64,000 nucleotides of DNA from an uncultured Eubacteriales bacterium (GTDB lineage: Bacteria; Bacillota; Clostridia; Oscillospirales; Acutalibacteraceae), in NCBI GenBank assembly GCA_934552855.1, contig CAKTEU010000010.1, positions 1 to 64,000 on the forward strand, read 5' to 3'. This document shows positions 36,370 through 44,444 of the stretch, piece by piece. Both the position numbers and the translations under genes were made by a program. How positions within the stretch are numbered: the first letter of the stretch is position 1; the number at the start of each line of letters is the position of its first letter. Under the pieces are notes generated by a model that worked only from the letters and a program-made list of their open reading frames with translations, was not told the DNA's origin and made no database searches.

Positions 36370-36680
36370 CAGTTACACCTTGTATCTTTAAAATCAGCTA
36401 ATACTATACATGATTTATACAAAAATAGCAAGTCTTTTTTGTATAGACTGATAAAAAAGTGTGTATTCCGAAAGAACCGGACGGTTTTATTCAATTTCAA
36501 GTTTATTGAGAAGATTTCTGATTTCCGCAATCGAGCCGAGCAAAACTTAATATCTTTTCCAACATATTCGCCTGCCTGTTTTGCCGTTACGGTGAAGCGG
36601 TTTTGTTACACAAATAATATACAATATTAAAAAATCAAAAAGCTGCCGCAATCGTTGAGTTTGACTACGGCAACTTTTTA
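36370..36680 (-). pseudogene. Intergenic region with a possible gene remnant and terminator
   Basis: No intact gene in about 315 bases. On the minus strand the stretch from about 36600 to 36541 reads NRFTVTAKQAGEYVGKDIK. After a frame change near 36540 it continues LGSIAEIRNLLNKLEIE and stops at 36487-36489. This looks like a decayed 3' end of a small gene that I cannot name. At 36637-36680 AAAAGTTGCCG pairs with CGGCAGCTTTT, followed by T-rich sequence, a terminator for the 36687-37232 gene. Confidence 0.3.
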
Positions 36681-36686
36681 TATAGG

Positions 36687-37232
36687 TTATGTCTCGTTTG
36701 CAATTTGAACGATATTGTTTATCACAAACTGCTGAGCGTCGGCATTATAAATTGTTTTCCTATACGGTATGCCGTTCAAGCTCACTGCGTCAACGGTAAA
36801 AATACCGATGGATTCTCCCTTTTGCGTTGTCTCTTTTGAACTTTTATCGTTGCGTACAAACTCTGTAAGATAACCCTCTTTCAAAAGCCAGCCGGTTATT
36901 CTTGAATAAGAAATCTTTTTGACCCCTTCATCAAGCACGGCTCCGATTCGTTTTGCAATGATTGAAATTCCTACTGCATCTTGAGAGATTTCTATCCTTG
37001 AAAGCTGTTCGTCGCTTATTTCAAAATTCTTTGTGCGTACAACTTTTTTGACCTCGCCGCCGTTTTGAATAACCTTTTCGAGTACGCCGGAAACATAAAA
37101 AAGGCAGCGGCTTATGCGCACGTTGTTTATCACGCTGTCATCGTGAATTTCGGTTTCGGTGAGCGGATCTATGCCGTTTGCAAGTTTGTCAATATACATT
37201 TTTGCCCTTTGAAGTGTTTCAATTTCCGTCAT
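36687..37232 (-). CDS. Hypothetical protein of 181 residues
   Basis: I do not recognise the family. The protein is soluble with no membrane segment, signal or Cys cluster. The N-terminal half contains DKLANGIDPLTETEIHDDSV and NVRISRCLFYVSGVLEKVI. The C-terminal half, with KKISYSRITGWLLKEGYL, resembles a winged-helix arrangement. The start ATG has GGGAGAG upstream and a terminator follows. Possible role: DNA-associated small protein; this is a guess from the helical, basic middle. Confidence 0.6.
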   Translation of the reverse strand: MTEIETLQRAKMYIDKLANGIDPLTETEIHDDSVINNVRISRCLFYVSGVLEKVIQNGGEVKKVVRTKNFEISDEQLSRIEISQDAVGISIIAKRIGAVLDEGVKKISYSRITGWLLKEGYLTEFVRNDKSSKETTQKGESIGIFTVDAVSLNGIPYRKTIYNADAQQFVINNIVQIANET

Positions 37233-37382
37233 TTTTATTTCTCTCCCTATTGTTATTTACAGATATATCATACAATAAAGCCCAAGTAAAAGCAAGAATT
37301 TGGCAAAATAAAAAAGAGCGCCCGTTTGTGAACTGCCCCAGATTGTGCAGACAGTACAAAAAAGACTACCTAAAGTAGGAAA

Positions 37383-37592
37383 TTAAATTTTAAGCAACAA
37401 ACTGATTTTTGATTTGAGCGCAATGCCGGATTTTATCTTTCGTTGCTTTTCGTTATATCGTGTAATGAAATTGGTTAATTGTTTCATGGTATAACCATAC
37501 TTTTCACAAATTTTTCGCTTAGTTATCCCTTGACTCCTTAATTCTATTATTTCGTCTTCATATTGACTTATATGTTGATAACTTTTTGGCAT
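37383..37592 (-). pseudogene. Truncated transposase orfA-like fragment
   Basis: A 69-residue frame with a helix-turn-helix: MPKSYQHISQYEDEIIELRS, then GITKRKICEKYGYTMKQL, then FITRYNEKQRKIKSGIAL. This matches the N-terminus of IS3-type orfA products in clostridia. Those continue with a KKKGRPRK segment and a leucine zipper. Here the frame degenerates into KSKISLLLKI and stops. No orfB or DDE domain is nearby, so it cannot transpose by itself. Confidence 0.6.
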
Positions 37593-37599
37593 AAAAAAT

Positions 37600-37636
37600 C
37601 CTCCTATGGTAGTTTCTTTAATTCTACCATAGGAGG
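37600..37636 (-). repeat. Perfect 13-bp palindrome that hides a ribosome binding site
   Basis: CCTCCTATGGTAG (37600-37612) and CTACCATAGGAGG (37624-37636), 11-base loop. On the minus strand the AGGAGG of the 3' arm is the ribosome binding site of the orfA-like frame, 8 bases before its ATG. The RNA hairpin would block translation, as some insertion sequences do to limit read-through expression. Confidence 0.8.
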
Positions 37637-37698
37637 TCTCTTTTTTCTATTGTCCATTTTTTATGGACTTGTTCACGTTGGCACTCTTTTTTATTTAA

Positions 37699-39384
37699 TT
37701 AATAGCCGAAATACTGCTTGAAGAAGTCTTCAAAGCTGCTTGCTCCGCCCCGGTAATAACCGTCGGCATTTGCAGCCTGAGTTGTTTCTTCTGTAGTGTT
37801 ACCCTTATCTTCAACAAGAGTGAGGGTAACATCAAATTCGGTTGTTTTATAGGTTCTGCTTTCAATTCTGCAAAGGTTAAGCGTGATTGTGTCACCAACT
37901 GCACCGGTGTTTATGAGGTCAAGAAGAACGCTTGAATCGTTCATCTTTTGTCCGTTAACGCCAATGATAAGGTCACCGACTTGTGCCTTTGTATTAACAA
38001 GCGAGCTGTCTGTTGAAATTCCGGCAATTACAAGCGAGCCAGCCGGAAGTCCTTTGATTGCAACAACCATACTGTAAAGCTGATAGGAACTTACGGAAGC
38101 ATATTCGATTCCGAGCTTCGGTCTGTTGGGAACATAGCCGTATTCAATAAGGCTTTCGGCAACTGATTTTGCGGTTGCAATAGGAACGGCAAAGCCCATA
38201 CCTTCATAGTCCGTTGCGGCGATTTTTGAAGAGTTGATGCCGATTACCTGGCCTGCGGAATTGACAAGCGCACCGCCTGAGTTTCCCGGGTTGATTGCAG
38301 CGTTATGCTGAATGCAGGTCATTGTATAGGTTGAAGAAACCGAACGGTCAATTGCGGAAATGATTCCGTCCGTCATTGAACCAAAGTACTCGGAACCGCC
38401 GGGATTTCCGATTGCATATACGGTTTCACCGACTTTAAGCGATGTTGAATCGCCGAGCTCGGCAAGAGGAATGTCGATCGCTTCAACTTTAAGAACGCCG
38501 ATGTCGGTTCTTGTGTCATAAGCAACAAGAGTTGCTTCATAGGTTTTTCCTTCAAGGGTTTCAACTCTGTAGGTTATATTTTTATCGCTGATAACATGAG
38601 CACAGGTGAGAATATAGGTATATTTTTTTGTTTTGTCAAGAGCCATTGCAACGCCGGAGCCTTCGCCTGAAAGCTTTCCGGCTGAATACGTCATTACGCC
38701 GACAACGCTTTTTCTTGCCTTTTCGGCAACTTCAACGGCAGAAAGCTGTTTTACTTCGGAAGAAGTTGAATATTCAACGGGCGAAGTAGTGCTTTCGCCG
38801 ACAGCGGAAGAAGGAGCTTCGATGCCTTGAGACGGATTTGTTGTTGAAGGGCTGTTGATTCCTTTGTCTCTGCCGAAGAATGAGGCAACGATTGCGGCAA
38901 CGGCAACAATAACAACAAGTGCAACGGCAATGCCTGCAATTTTTTTGCCGTTCTTTTTCTTCGGCTGATGCGGAGCCGGCGGCGTTGTTCCGGCATAGCC
39001 GTAAGGTCTGTACTGCGGCTGAGCGGGACGCTGAGAATTTTGCTGCGGCTGTCCGTAAGGAGGACGGTTCACATTGTTTGCGCCGAAACCGTACTGAGAG
39101 TTCTGTGTGCTGTAAGGATTATGATTCTGCTGAGGTGCGGAATTATTTGAAGCGTTGGCATTATTCTCGGCATTGTTTAAAGCCGAATGCTGCGGCTGCG
39201 GCTCAAAAGGCGTTGAGGAAGAGAAGTATACGTCTTTCTTTTCTTCGGAAGAAGCGAAAGATTCGGGAGTTTTCGGAACTTCAAAACCTTCGGCTTCCTT
39301 TTTTTCTTCGGGGCTGCTTTCGTTGTTTACGCCGCCCGAAAAGACATCATATTCGTTATTTCTGTTTTCAAAATCATCTGACAT
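37699..39384 (-). CDS. htrA: HtrA/DegP-family membrane-anchored serine protease
   Basis: Quality-control protease of the envelope. The 561-residue protein has a long Gln/Asn/Pro/Tyr-rich cytoplasmic N-terminus (about 1-140) and a membrane helix (about 148-170). The trypsin-like domain has the triad in CAHVISD, RTDIGVLK and NPGNSGGALVN, and a PDZ domain follows (about 430-530: LVNTKAQVGDLIIGVNGQKM). It follows the response regulator and kinase on the same strand, resembling the CssRS-htrA logic of B. subtilis. GAAAGGAGCAATCAATT precedes the ATG. Confidence 0.93.
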   Translation of the reverse strand: MSDDFENRNNEYDVFSGGVNNESSPEEKKEAEGFEVPKTPESFASSEEKKDVYFSSSTPFEPQPQHSALNNAENNANASNNSAPQQNHNPYSTQNSQYGFGANNVNRPPYGQPQQNSQRPAQPQYRPYGYAGTTPPAPHQPKKKNGKKIAGIAVALVVIVAVAAIVASFFGRDKGINSPSTTNPSQGIEAPSSAVGESTTSPVEYSTSSEVKQLSAVEVAEKARKSVVGVMTYSAGKLSGEGSGVAMALDKTKKYTYILTCAHVISDKNITYRVETLEGKTYEATLVAYDTRTDIGVLKVEAIDIPLAELGDSTSLKVGETVYAIGNPGGSEYFGSMTDGIISAIDRSVSSTYTMTCIQHNAAINPGNSGGALVNSAGQVIGINSSKIAATDYEGMGFAVPIATAKSVAESLIEYGYVPNRPKLGIEYASVSSYQLYSMVVAIKGLPAGSLVIAGISTDSSLVNTKAQVGDLIIGVNGQKMNDSSVLLDLINTGAVGDTITLNLCRIESRTYKTTEFDVTLTLVEDKGNTTEETTQAANADGYYRGGASSFEDFFKQYFGY

Positions 39385-39512
39385 AATTGATTGCTCCTTT
39401 CATTTTAAAACAGAAAAGCTTTTGCTTTGTTGAATGTAATATAATTTGTTTCGCTAAAAGTAACTTAAAAGGAAAACTAAAATTTGCTTAAAAGCGCAAA
39501 ACTGTCTTTTGA

Positions 39513-40997
39513 TTACTTTTCTTCACGGGGAAGTTTGAAAGAAAACTCGGTGTATTCGCCGTCCTTGCTGCTTGCGGCAATTTCGCCGTCATGCATATTA
39601 ATGATTGTTTTGACAATATAAAGGCCGAGTCCGACACCCTTGACATCAAAGCTTCGTGATTTGTCAACCTTATAAAAACGTTCAAAGATACGTGAAATTT
39701 CTTCGTTTGAAACGCTGACTCCGGTGTTTCTGATTGTTACGCAGGTTTCGGTTTCGGTATTTTTTGCAAAAACGGTTATTGTTCCGTTTTCGGGCGTAAA
39801 CTTGACCGCATTGTCAAAAAGGTTATAGATAACCTGCTGAACAAGATCCTTGTCGGCATAAGCCGTGACCGGACTCATTTCTTCAAAGCCTTTTATAGTG
39901 ATATTCTTTTCATCAATTCGCCTTTCAAAGCTGAGAAGCGTATCAAAAATCTGTTTTGAAATATCATATTCGGCAGGAGAAAGTGCAACTTCACCAGCTT
40001 CGATTTTTGAAAGGTTAAGCATTGAAACAACAATTCTTGCAAGACGTTTTACTTCGCTTGAAACGGTTTGAAGATATTTTCGCTGTTCGTTTTCAGGTAT
40101 TGTTCCGTCCAAAATTCCGTCAATAAAGCCGCCGATTGTTGTCATCGGAGTTTTAAGCTCATGCGAAACATTGGCAATAAAGCTTTTTTGCGCTTCTTCG
40201 TTAACGGCAAGTTCATCGGCCATTTTGTTGAGTGCGGCGGCAAAAGAGCTGAAGTATCCCCTTTTATAATTTTCGTTGGCTCTGTGTTCAAACTCACCTT
40301 TTGCAAAGTGTTTTGTAACTTCCTCCATTTCTTCAAGAGGAACGGCAATGCCTTTGCAAAGCTGATAAATGACAAGTGAACTGATTCCGAGAAGGATTAT
40401 CGTTGTGAAGAAGAACACGTTGAGAATACCGAGAATATACGGCAAAAGACCTTCAACCGCATTTTCAACGGCAAAAACCGCACCGATACTTTCTCCGCCC
40501 AAAACATCGTTTGAAATAGGAACGGCAACAACAAACTTTCCACGACCGAAAACCGGATCGGAAACATAATTTGTGAAACCGTTGCTGAGCGCACGGTTCA
40601 TATAATCTTCGGTTATTTTCATTTTTCCGTGTTCGGCGCAAAAGCCGTTGATTGAATTTTCGCAAACAAGAATATTGCCTTCACGATCCGTTATGAAATA
40701 ATCGGATTTTGTTGCGGCAGACATGGTGTTCAGCGTGCTGCTCAAAAGCTTTCTTGTGTGATCGGCTTCGCTTCGGTCGGCAAGGTGATATTCCTTTGCA
40801 ACGCTGACAATGTTTCTTGCGTTGCCGACAAGTGTATCGGTTTTATCGTTCCACCACTGGCTTGAAACAAAAACAATGAGAACCAAACCGAGCGCAACCA
40901 TACAGCCAAGAACAATCGAAGCGGCAAAAGCAAAATAGCGGCGAAAAATTGTGCTTCTTTTATAAATAGGCTTTTTTTTGGGTTCTTTTTTTTTCAA
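39513..40997 (-). CDS. Sensor histidine kinase
   Basis: The 494-residue protein has an N-terminal membrane helix (about 20-42), an extracytoplasmic sensor (about 43-185), a second helix (about 187-210) and a HAMP domain. The HisKA phospho-acceptor is in SFIANVSHELKTPMTTIGG. The ATPase domain has N (QVIYNLFDNAVKF), G1 (KGVGLGLYIVK) and related boxes. The start is TTG at 40997 after AAAGGAGAG. It is paired with the response regulator upstream and htrA downstream. Confidence 0.93.
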   Translation of the reverse strand: MKKKEPKKKPIYKRSTIFRRYFAFAASIVLGCMVALGLVLIVFVSSQWWNDKTDTLVGNARNIVSVAKEYHLADRSEADHTRKLLSSTLNTMSAATKSDYFITDREGNILVCENSINGFCAEHGKMKITEDYMNRALSNGFTNYVSDPVFGRGKFVVAVPISNDVLGGESIGAVFAVENAVEGLLPYILGILNVFFFTTIILLGISSLVIYQLCKGIAVPLEEMEEVTKHFAKGEFEHRANENYKRGYFSSFAAALNKMADELAVNEEAQKSFIANVSHELKTPMTTIGGFIDGILDGTIPENEQRKYLQTVSSEVKRLARIVVSMLNLSKIEAGEVALSPAEYDISKQIFDTLLSFERRIDEKNITIKGFEEMSPVTAYADKDLVQQVIYNLFDNAVKFTPENGTITVFAKNTETETCVTIRNTGVSVSNEEISRIFERFYKVDKSRSFDVKGVGLGLYIVKTIINMHDGEIAASSKDGEYTEFSFKLPREEK

Positions 40998-41024
40998 CGT
41001 TTTTCTCTCCTTTCACAAAAAGCG

Positions 41025-41057
41025 TTCAGACACTGCTTTTTTGGGGCAGTGTCTGAA
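41025..41057 (-). terminator. Hairpin between response regulator and kinase
   Basis: Perfect 12-bp stem TTCAGACACTGC with GCAGTGTCTGAA, nine-base loop, followed on the minus strand by CGCTTTTTGTG. It could partially terminate transcription so the regulator is made in excess of the kinase. Confidence 0.65.
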
Positions 41058-41068
41058 AAAACATTTGA

Positions 41069-41758
41069 TTATTCCTTGGTCTCGAATTTATATCCGACAC
41101 CCCATACGGTACGAAGCTCCCATTTATCCGAAACGCCGTCAAGCTTTTCGCGAAGGCGTTTTATGTGAACGTCAACCGTTCTTGAATCACCGTAATAATC
41201 AAAGCCCCAAACTTCGTCAAGAAGCTGATCACGGGTGAAAACCCTGTTCGGATTTTTTGCAAGGTGAAAAATGAGTTCCATCTCTTTGGGCGGGGTGTCA
41301 ACCTGAACGCCGTTTACACGAAGTTCATAGTTTGTGAGATTGATTGAAAGCTTGTCATAATGAACTTCTTTGACTTCATCGGCCATGCTTGAAGCGGAGC
41401 GGCGGAGAACCGCTTTGATTCGGGCAACAACTTCCTTTGCGTCAAAGGGTTTTACAACGTAATCATCCGCACCGAGCTCAAGACCGAGAACACGGTCAAA
41501 AACTTCACCCTTTGCGGTGAGCATGATAATGGGTACTTCGGAAAACTTTCTGATTTCACGGCAGACCTGCCAGCCGTCAAGTTTCGGAAGCATTATATCA
41601 AGCAAAACAAGCGCCGGATTTTCGGCATTGAAAGTTGAAACCGCAGAAGCCCCGTCGTTTGCAATAACAACGGTATACTCTTCTTTTTCAAGATAAAGTC
41701 TCAACAATTCGCAAATATTAAGATCATCATCAACAACAAGGATTTTTTCAGCGCTCAT
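41069..41758 (-). CDS. OmpR-family response regulator
   Basis: The 229-residue protein has a receiver with the acidic pair in VVDDDLNIC, phospho-acceptor Asp in VLLDIMLPKLDGW, Thr in IMLTAKGE and Lys in YVVKPFD. A winged-helix DNA-binding domain follows (ELIFHLAKNPNRVFTRDQLLDEVWG, TVDVHIKRLREKL). First gene of a regulator-kinase-htrA unit. GAGGAGATAAA precedes the ATG. Confidence 0.95.
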   Translation of the reverse strand: MSAEKILVVDDDLNICELLRLYLEKEEYTVVIANDGASAVSTFNAENPALVLLDIMLPKLDGWQVCREIRKFSEVPIIMLTAKGEVFDRVLGLELGADDYVVKPFDAKEVVARIKAVLRRSASSMADEVKEVHYDKLSINLTNYELRVNGVQVDTPPKEMELIFHLAKNPNRVFTRDQLLDEVWGFDYYGDSRTVDVHIKRLREKLDGVSDKWELRTVWGVGYKFETKE

Positions 41759-41919
41759 TTTATCTCCTCCGTAAAAAACAGATTTTATCCGAAATTATAT
41801 ATCGTTCATTTTATATACTGAACCTTAAATCAAGTTATTATGCGACAAGTTTATAACAAAAAACTCTTAAACATATTAAAATTTTTTGAATTTTTGCAAA
41901 TAGTATTCGATTTTTTTGC

Positions 41920-43665
41920 TCACATTCTTTCAGGTGCATCAACCTTAAGAAGCGTGAGAACATTTTTCATTGTGTTCTTTACGCAAACGCAAAGGAAAAG
42001 CCTTGCTTCCATAATTTCCTTATCCTCAACGTTAACACGGCAGGCGTTGTAATACTTATGGAAAAGGGTTGCAAGTTCAATTGCGTAATGGGTAACTTTT
42101 GCAGGGTCATAATTTTTTGCGGCGCTGACAATTACGCCGGGAAGCGAAGCAAGATGAGAAATAAGCGCACGTTCTTCGCTTTCCTTGAGTTTTTCAAGCT
42201 GAGTCTCTTTGCATTCGCAAACGGTTTTTCCTTCAGAAGCAAGCTTTGAAAGAATACTGCAAATTCTTGCGTGAGCATACTGGCAATAGTAAACCGGGTT
42301 TTGCGAACTTTGCTTCACCGCAAGATCAAGGTCAAAATCCATCACCGAACCCGGTTCCTGCATATTGAACATGAAGCGGACTGCGTCAATCGGAACTTCT
42401 TCAAGAAGGTCAACAAGCGTGATTGCGTTGCCGGTTCTTTTTGACATTCTTACAACATTTCCGTCGCTCATAAGGCGAACAAGCTGCATCAAAAGAACAT
42501 CAAGGCGGTTTTCGTCAATACCGACAGCCCTCATTGCGCCCTTCATTCTTGCAACATGGCCGTGGTGGTCTGCGCCCCAAACATCAATTGCTTTTTCAAA
42601 ACCTCTTTTTTGAAGCTTGTTTCTGTGGTACGCAATGTCGGCGGCAAAATAGGTCGGGTTGCCGTTGGTACGAACAAGAACGTCGTCTTTAAGCTCAAGC
42701 TTATTAATATACTCCTGGCTCTTGCCCTGTTCTTTGAGCATTTCGGTTTGAATCTCAATGTTTTTATACCAAAGAGCACCGTCTTTCTCATAGGTATATC
42801 CACGCTCTTTAAGAAGGTCAAGCGTTTCTTTGAGTTCACCGCCGTTATGAAGCGTGAGTTCGCTGAACCATGTATCATATTTTATGCGATATTTTTCCAT
42901 CGCCTTTTTCATGTTTTCGATATTCTTCGGAAGAGCAAAGTCAACAAGAGCTTTTCTTCTTTCCTCTTCGCTTTTTTCAAGATAGCTGTTGCCGTAAAGG
43001 TCGGCAAATTCCTTTGCACGTTCTTTGATGTCTGCGCCGTGATAGCTGTCTTCGGGCAGTTCAACGCTGTTTTCACCTTTAAAAATCTGCTGATATCTCA
43101 CATCAAGCGAAAGGGCAAACTTATCAATCTGGTTGCCTGCGTCGTTGACATAAAATTCACGGCTCACATCATAGCCGGCATATTCCAAAACGGCGGCAAG
43201 GCAGTCGCCGAGTGCACCGCCCCTGGCATTGCCCATATGCATAGGACCGGTCGGGTTTGCGGAAACAAATTCAACGTTGATTTTTTTGCCTTTTCCAAAA
43301 TCGCTTTTCCCGTAATCGTCACCGAGTTTTCTTATATCAAGAAGAACGTCCGCATAGTATTTATCGCCCAGATAAAAGTTGATAAAACCGGGACCCGCAA
43401 CTTCGATTTTTTCAAAGTATGTTCCGTCAAGCGAAACAAAGGAAACGATTGTTTCCGCAATCTTCCTTGGCGGAAGGCGGAAATTGCGGGCGTTGACCAT
43501 TGCGGCATTGACCGAAAAATCACCGTTTGCTTTGTCTGCCGGAACCTCAATTTTATATGCCGCACTTTCGTTCTGCGGAAAATCACCGTTTTTTGCGGCG
43601 GACAAAATTGCGCCGTCAATGAGTGAATTTATTTGTTCTTGGGCTTTTTCTGTTGTAAGTTTCAT
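41920..43665 (-). CDS. argS: Arginyl-tRNA synthetase
   Basis: Class I synthetase charging tRNA-Arg. The 581-residue protein has the ArgRS N-terminal domain, the HIGH variant in SANPTGPMHMGNARGG, the catalytic core with ADIAYHRNKL and WGADHHGHVARM, and a KMSKS-like VVRMSKRTGN. The C-terminal anticodon-binding helices end with the usual methionine. The frame opens at 43692, but ATG 43665 has AAAGGA nine bases upstream and gives the normal N-terminus. It lies 23 bases after the DUF1934 gene, as in B. subtilis ywiB-argS. Confidence 0.97.
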   Translation of the reverse strand: MKLTTEKAQEQINSLIDGAILSAAKNGDFPQNESAAYKIEVPADKANGDFSVNAAMVNARNFRLPPRKIAETIVSFVSLDGTYFEKIEVAGPGFINFYLGDKYYADVLLDIRKLGDDYGKSDFGKGKKINVEFVSANPTGPMHMGNARGGALGDCLAAVLEYAGYDVSREFYVNDAGNQIDKFALSLDVRYQQIFKGENSVELPEDSYHGADIKERAKEFADLYGNSYLEKSEEERRKALVDFALPKNIENMKKAMEKYRIKYDTWFSELTLHNGGELKETLDLLKERGYTYEKDGALWYKNIEIQTEMLKEQGKSQEYINKLELKDDVLVRTNGNPTYFAADIAYHRNKLQKRGFEKAIDVWGADHHGHVARMKGAMRAVGIDENRLDVLLMQLVRLMSDGNVVRMSKRTGNAITLVDLLEEVPIDAVRFMFNMQEPGSVMDFDLDLAVKQSSQNPVYYCQYAHARICSILSKLASEGKTVCECKETQLEKLKESEERALISHLASLPGVIVSAAKNYDPAKVTHYAIELATLFHKYYNACRVNVEDKEIMEARLFLCVCVKNTMKNVLTLLKVDAPERM

Positions 43666-43688
43666 TTTTATATATCCTTTCCTCTCCG

Positions 43689-44111
43689 TCAAAGCCGTTC
43701 TTCAAGCTTTATATTGAATTCTATTTCGCCGAGCGGATGCATATCAATATCGGTGCAGTATTTGAAATCGAGCGTTCCTCCGCTCTTTTTCATTTTTGAA
43801 TTGATATTCAGCGCACTGACACCGAGCGAAAACGAGCCGTATGGCGTTGTGTGATGCGAAACATGGCGAACGTTTTTTTCAACAATCATGTGTGAATTAT
43901 AATTTCCGTCACGGCTGATTGTTATGCAGTTTCCGTTTTCAACATGAAGCGTTGTTACAGAACCTTTCATGTCGCCGTCTTCATCGGTATAAGTGATGTA
44001 ATAATCGTCTTCTTCACCTTTTAAAGAGGCTCTTGCGGTCATGTCAAGGATATCCCTGTCACCGTCGGTATCCTGAACGGTATGAAGCGTTATGAGATAA
44101 TTTTCTTTCAA
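43689..44111 (-). CDS. DUF1934 (YwiB-like) beta-barrel protein
   Basis: A 140-residue protein of lipocalin-like all-beta pattern: NYLITLHTVQDTDGDRD, YYITYTDEDGDMKGSVTTLHV, GGTLDFKYCTDIDMHP. YwiB homologues commonly sit next to argS, as here; their function is unknown. The start is TTG at 44111 with AAGGA eleven bases upstream. Confidence 0.88.
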   Translation of the reverse strand: MKENYLITLHTVQDTDGDRDILDMTARASLKGEEDDYYITYTDEDGDMKGSVTTLHVENGNCITISRDGNYNSHMIVEKNVRHVSHHTTPYGSFSLGVSALNINSKMKKSGGTLDFKYCTDIDMHPLGEIEFNIKLEERL

Positions 44112-44444
44112 TTTTACAATATTCCTTCCGCAAAAATAATGAATAATATAATTTGTAAATGCAGCCGCAAAGGCTGCAAAACTTATAAAGTGTAGAAAAT
44201 ACGGCTACATGATATCACATATTTCAATAAAAATCAAACCGAAAACCGCCCGTTTTCAAAACTTTTTTGCCGCTCATTTAACCGATTGGACAAACATGAC
44301 ATTATTATTCCTTTTCGGGTTTGATTTTTTTGGAAAAATATGCTATAATCCCGATATGCGGCGAAAAGCAACATTTGTTTTGCTTTTTTGCGAAAAGACT
44401 TTATTTTCAACCGTTTTTTCGGTTGCCAAAAAGGAGAAGATTTG
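44112..44444 (+). promoter_or_regulatory. Divergent intergenic region with lipase promoter
   Basis: No gene is visible. A promoter for the plus-strand lipases is at 44321-44349: TTGATT, 17-base spacer, TATAAT. A GCAGCC-GGCTGC hairpin is at 44161-44177. On the minus strand a weaker TTGCGG-16-TATTAT may serve DUF1934-argS. Confidence 0.65.

Larger units (their letters stand above)
37309..37693. mobile_element. Degenerate IS-derived element with terminal inverted repeats
   Basis: Imperfect inverted ends: TAAAAAAGAGCGCC then GTGAACTGCCCC at the left, matching TAAAAAAGAGTGCC then GTGAACAAGTCC read inward from 37693. Both ends continue with an AAAAAAGA-x-x-ACC segment. Inside is only a 69-codon orfA-like frame and a perfect 13-bp palindrome. 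The arrangement suggests an internally deleted insertion sequence of the IS3-like group common in Clostridia. It is inserted five bases downstream of the htrA stop, and its right end can serve as the htrA terminator. No target duplication is obvious. Confidence 0.6.

Noticed and set aside
42556..43626. Plus-strand frame of 356 codons inside argS
   Set aside because: Antisense shadow of argS with no start signal and Phe/Cys-rich composition.
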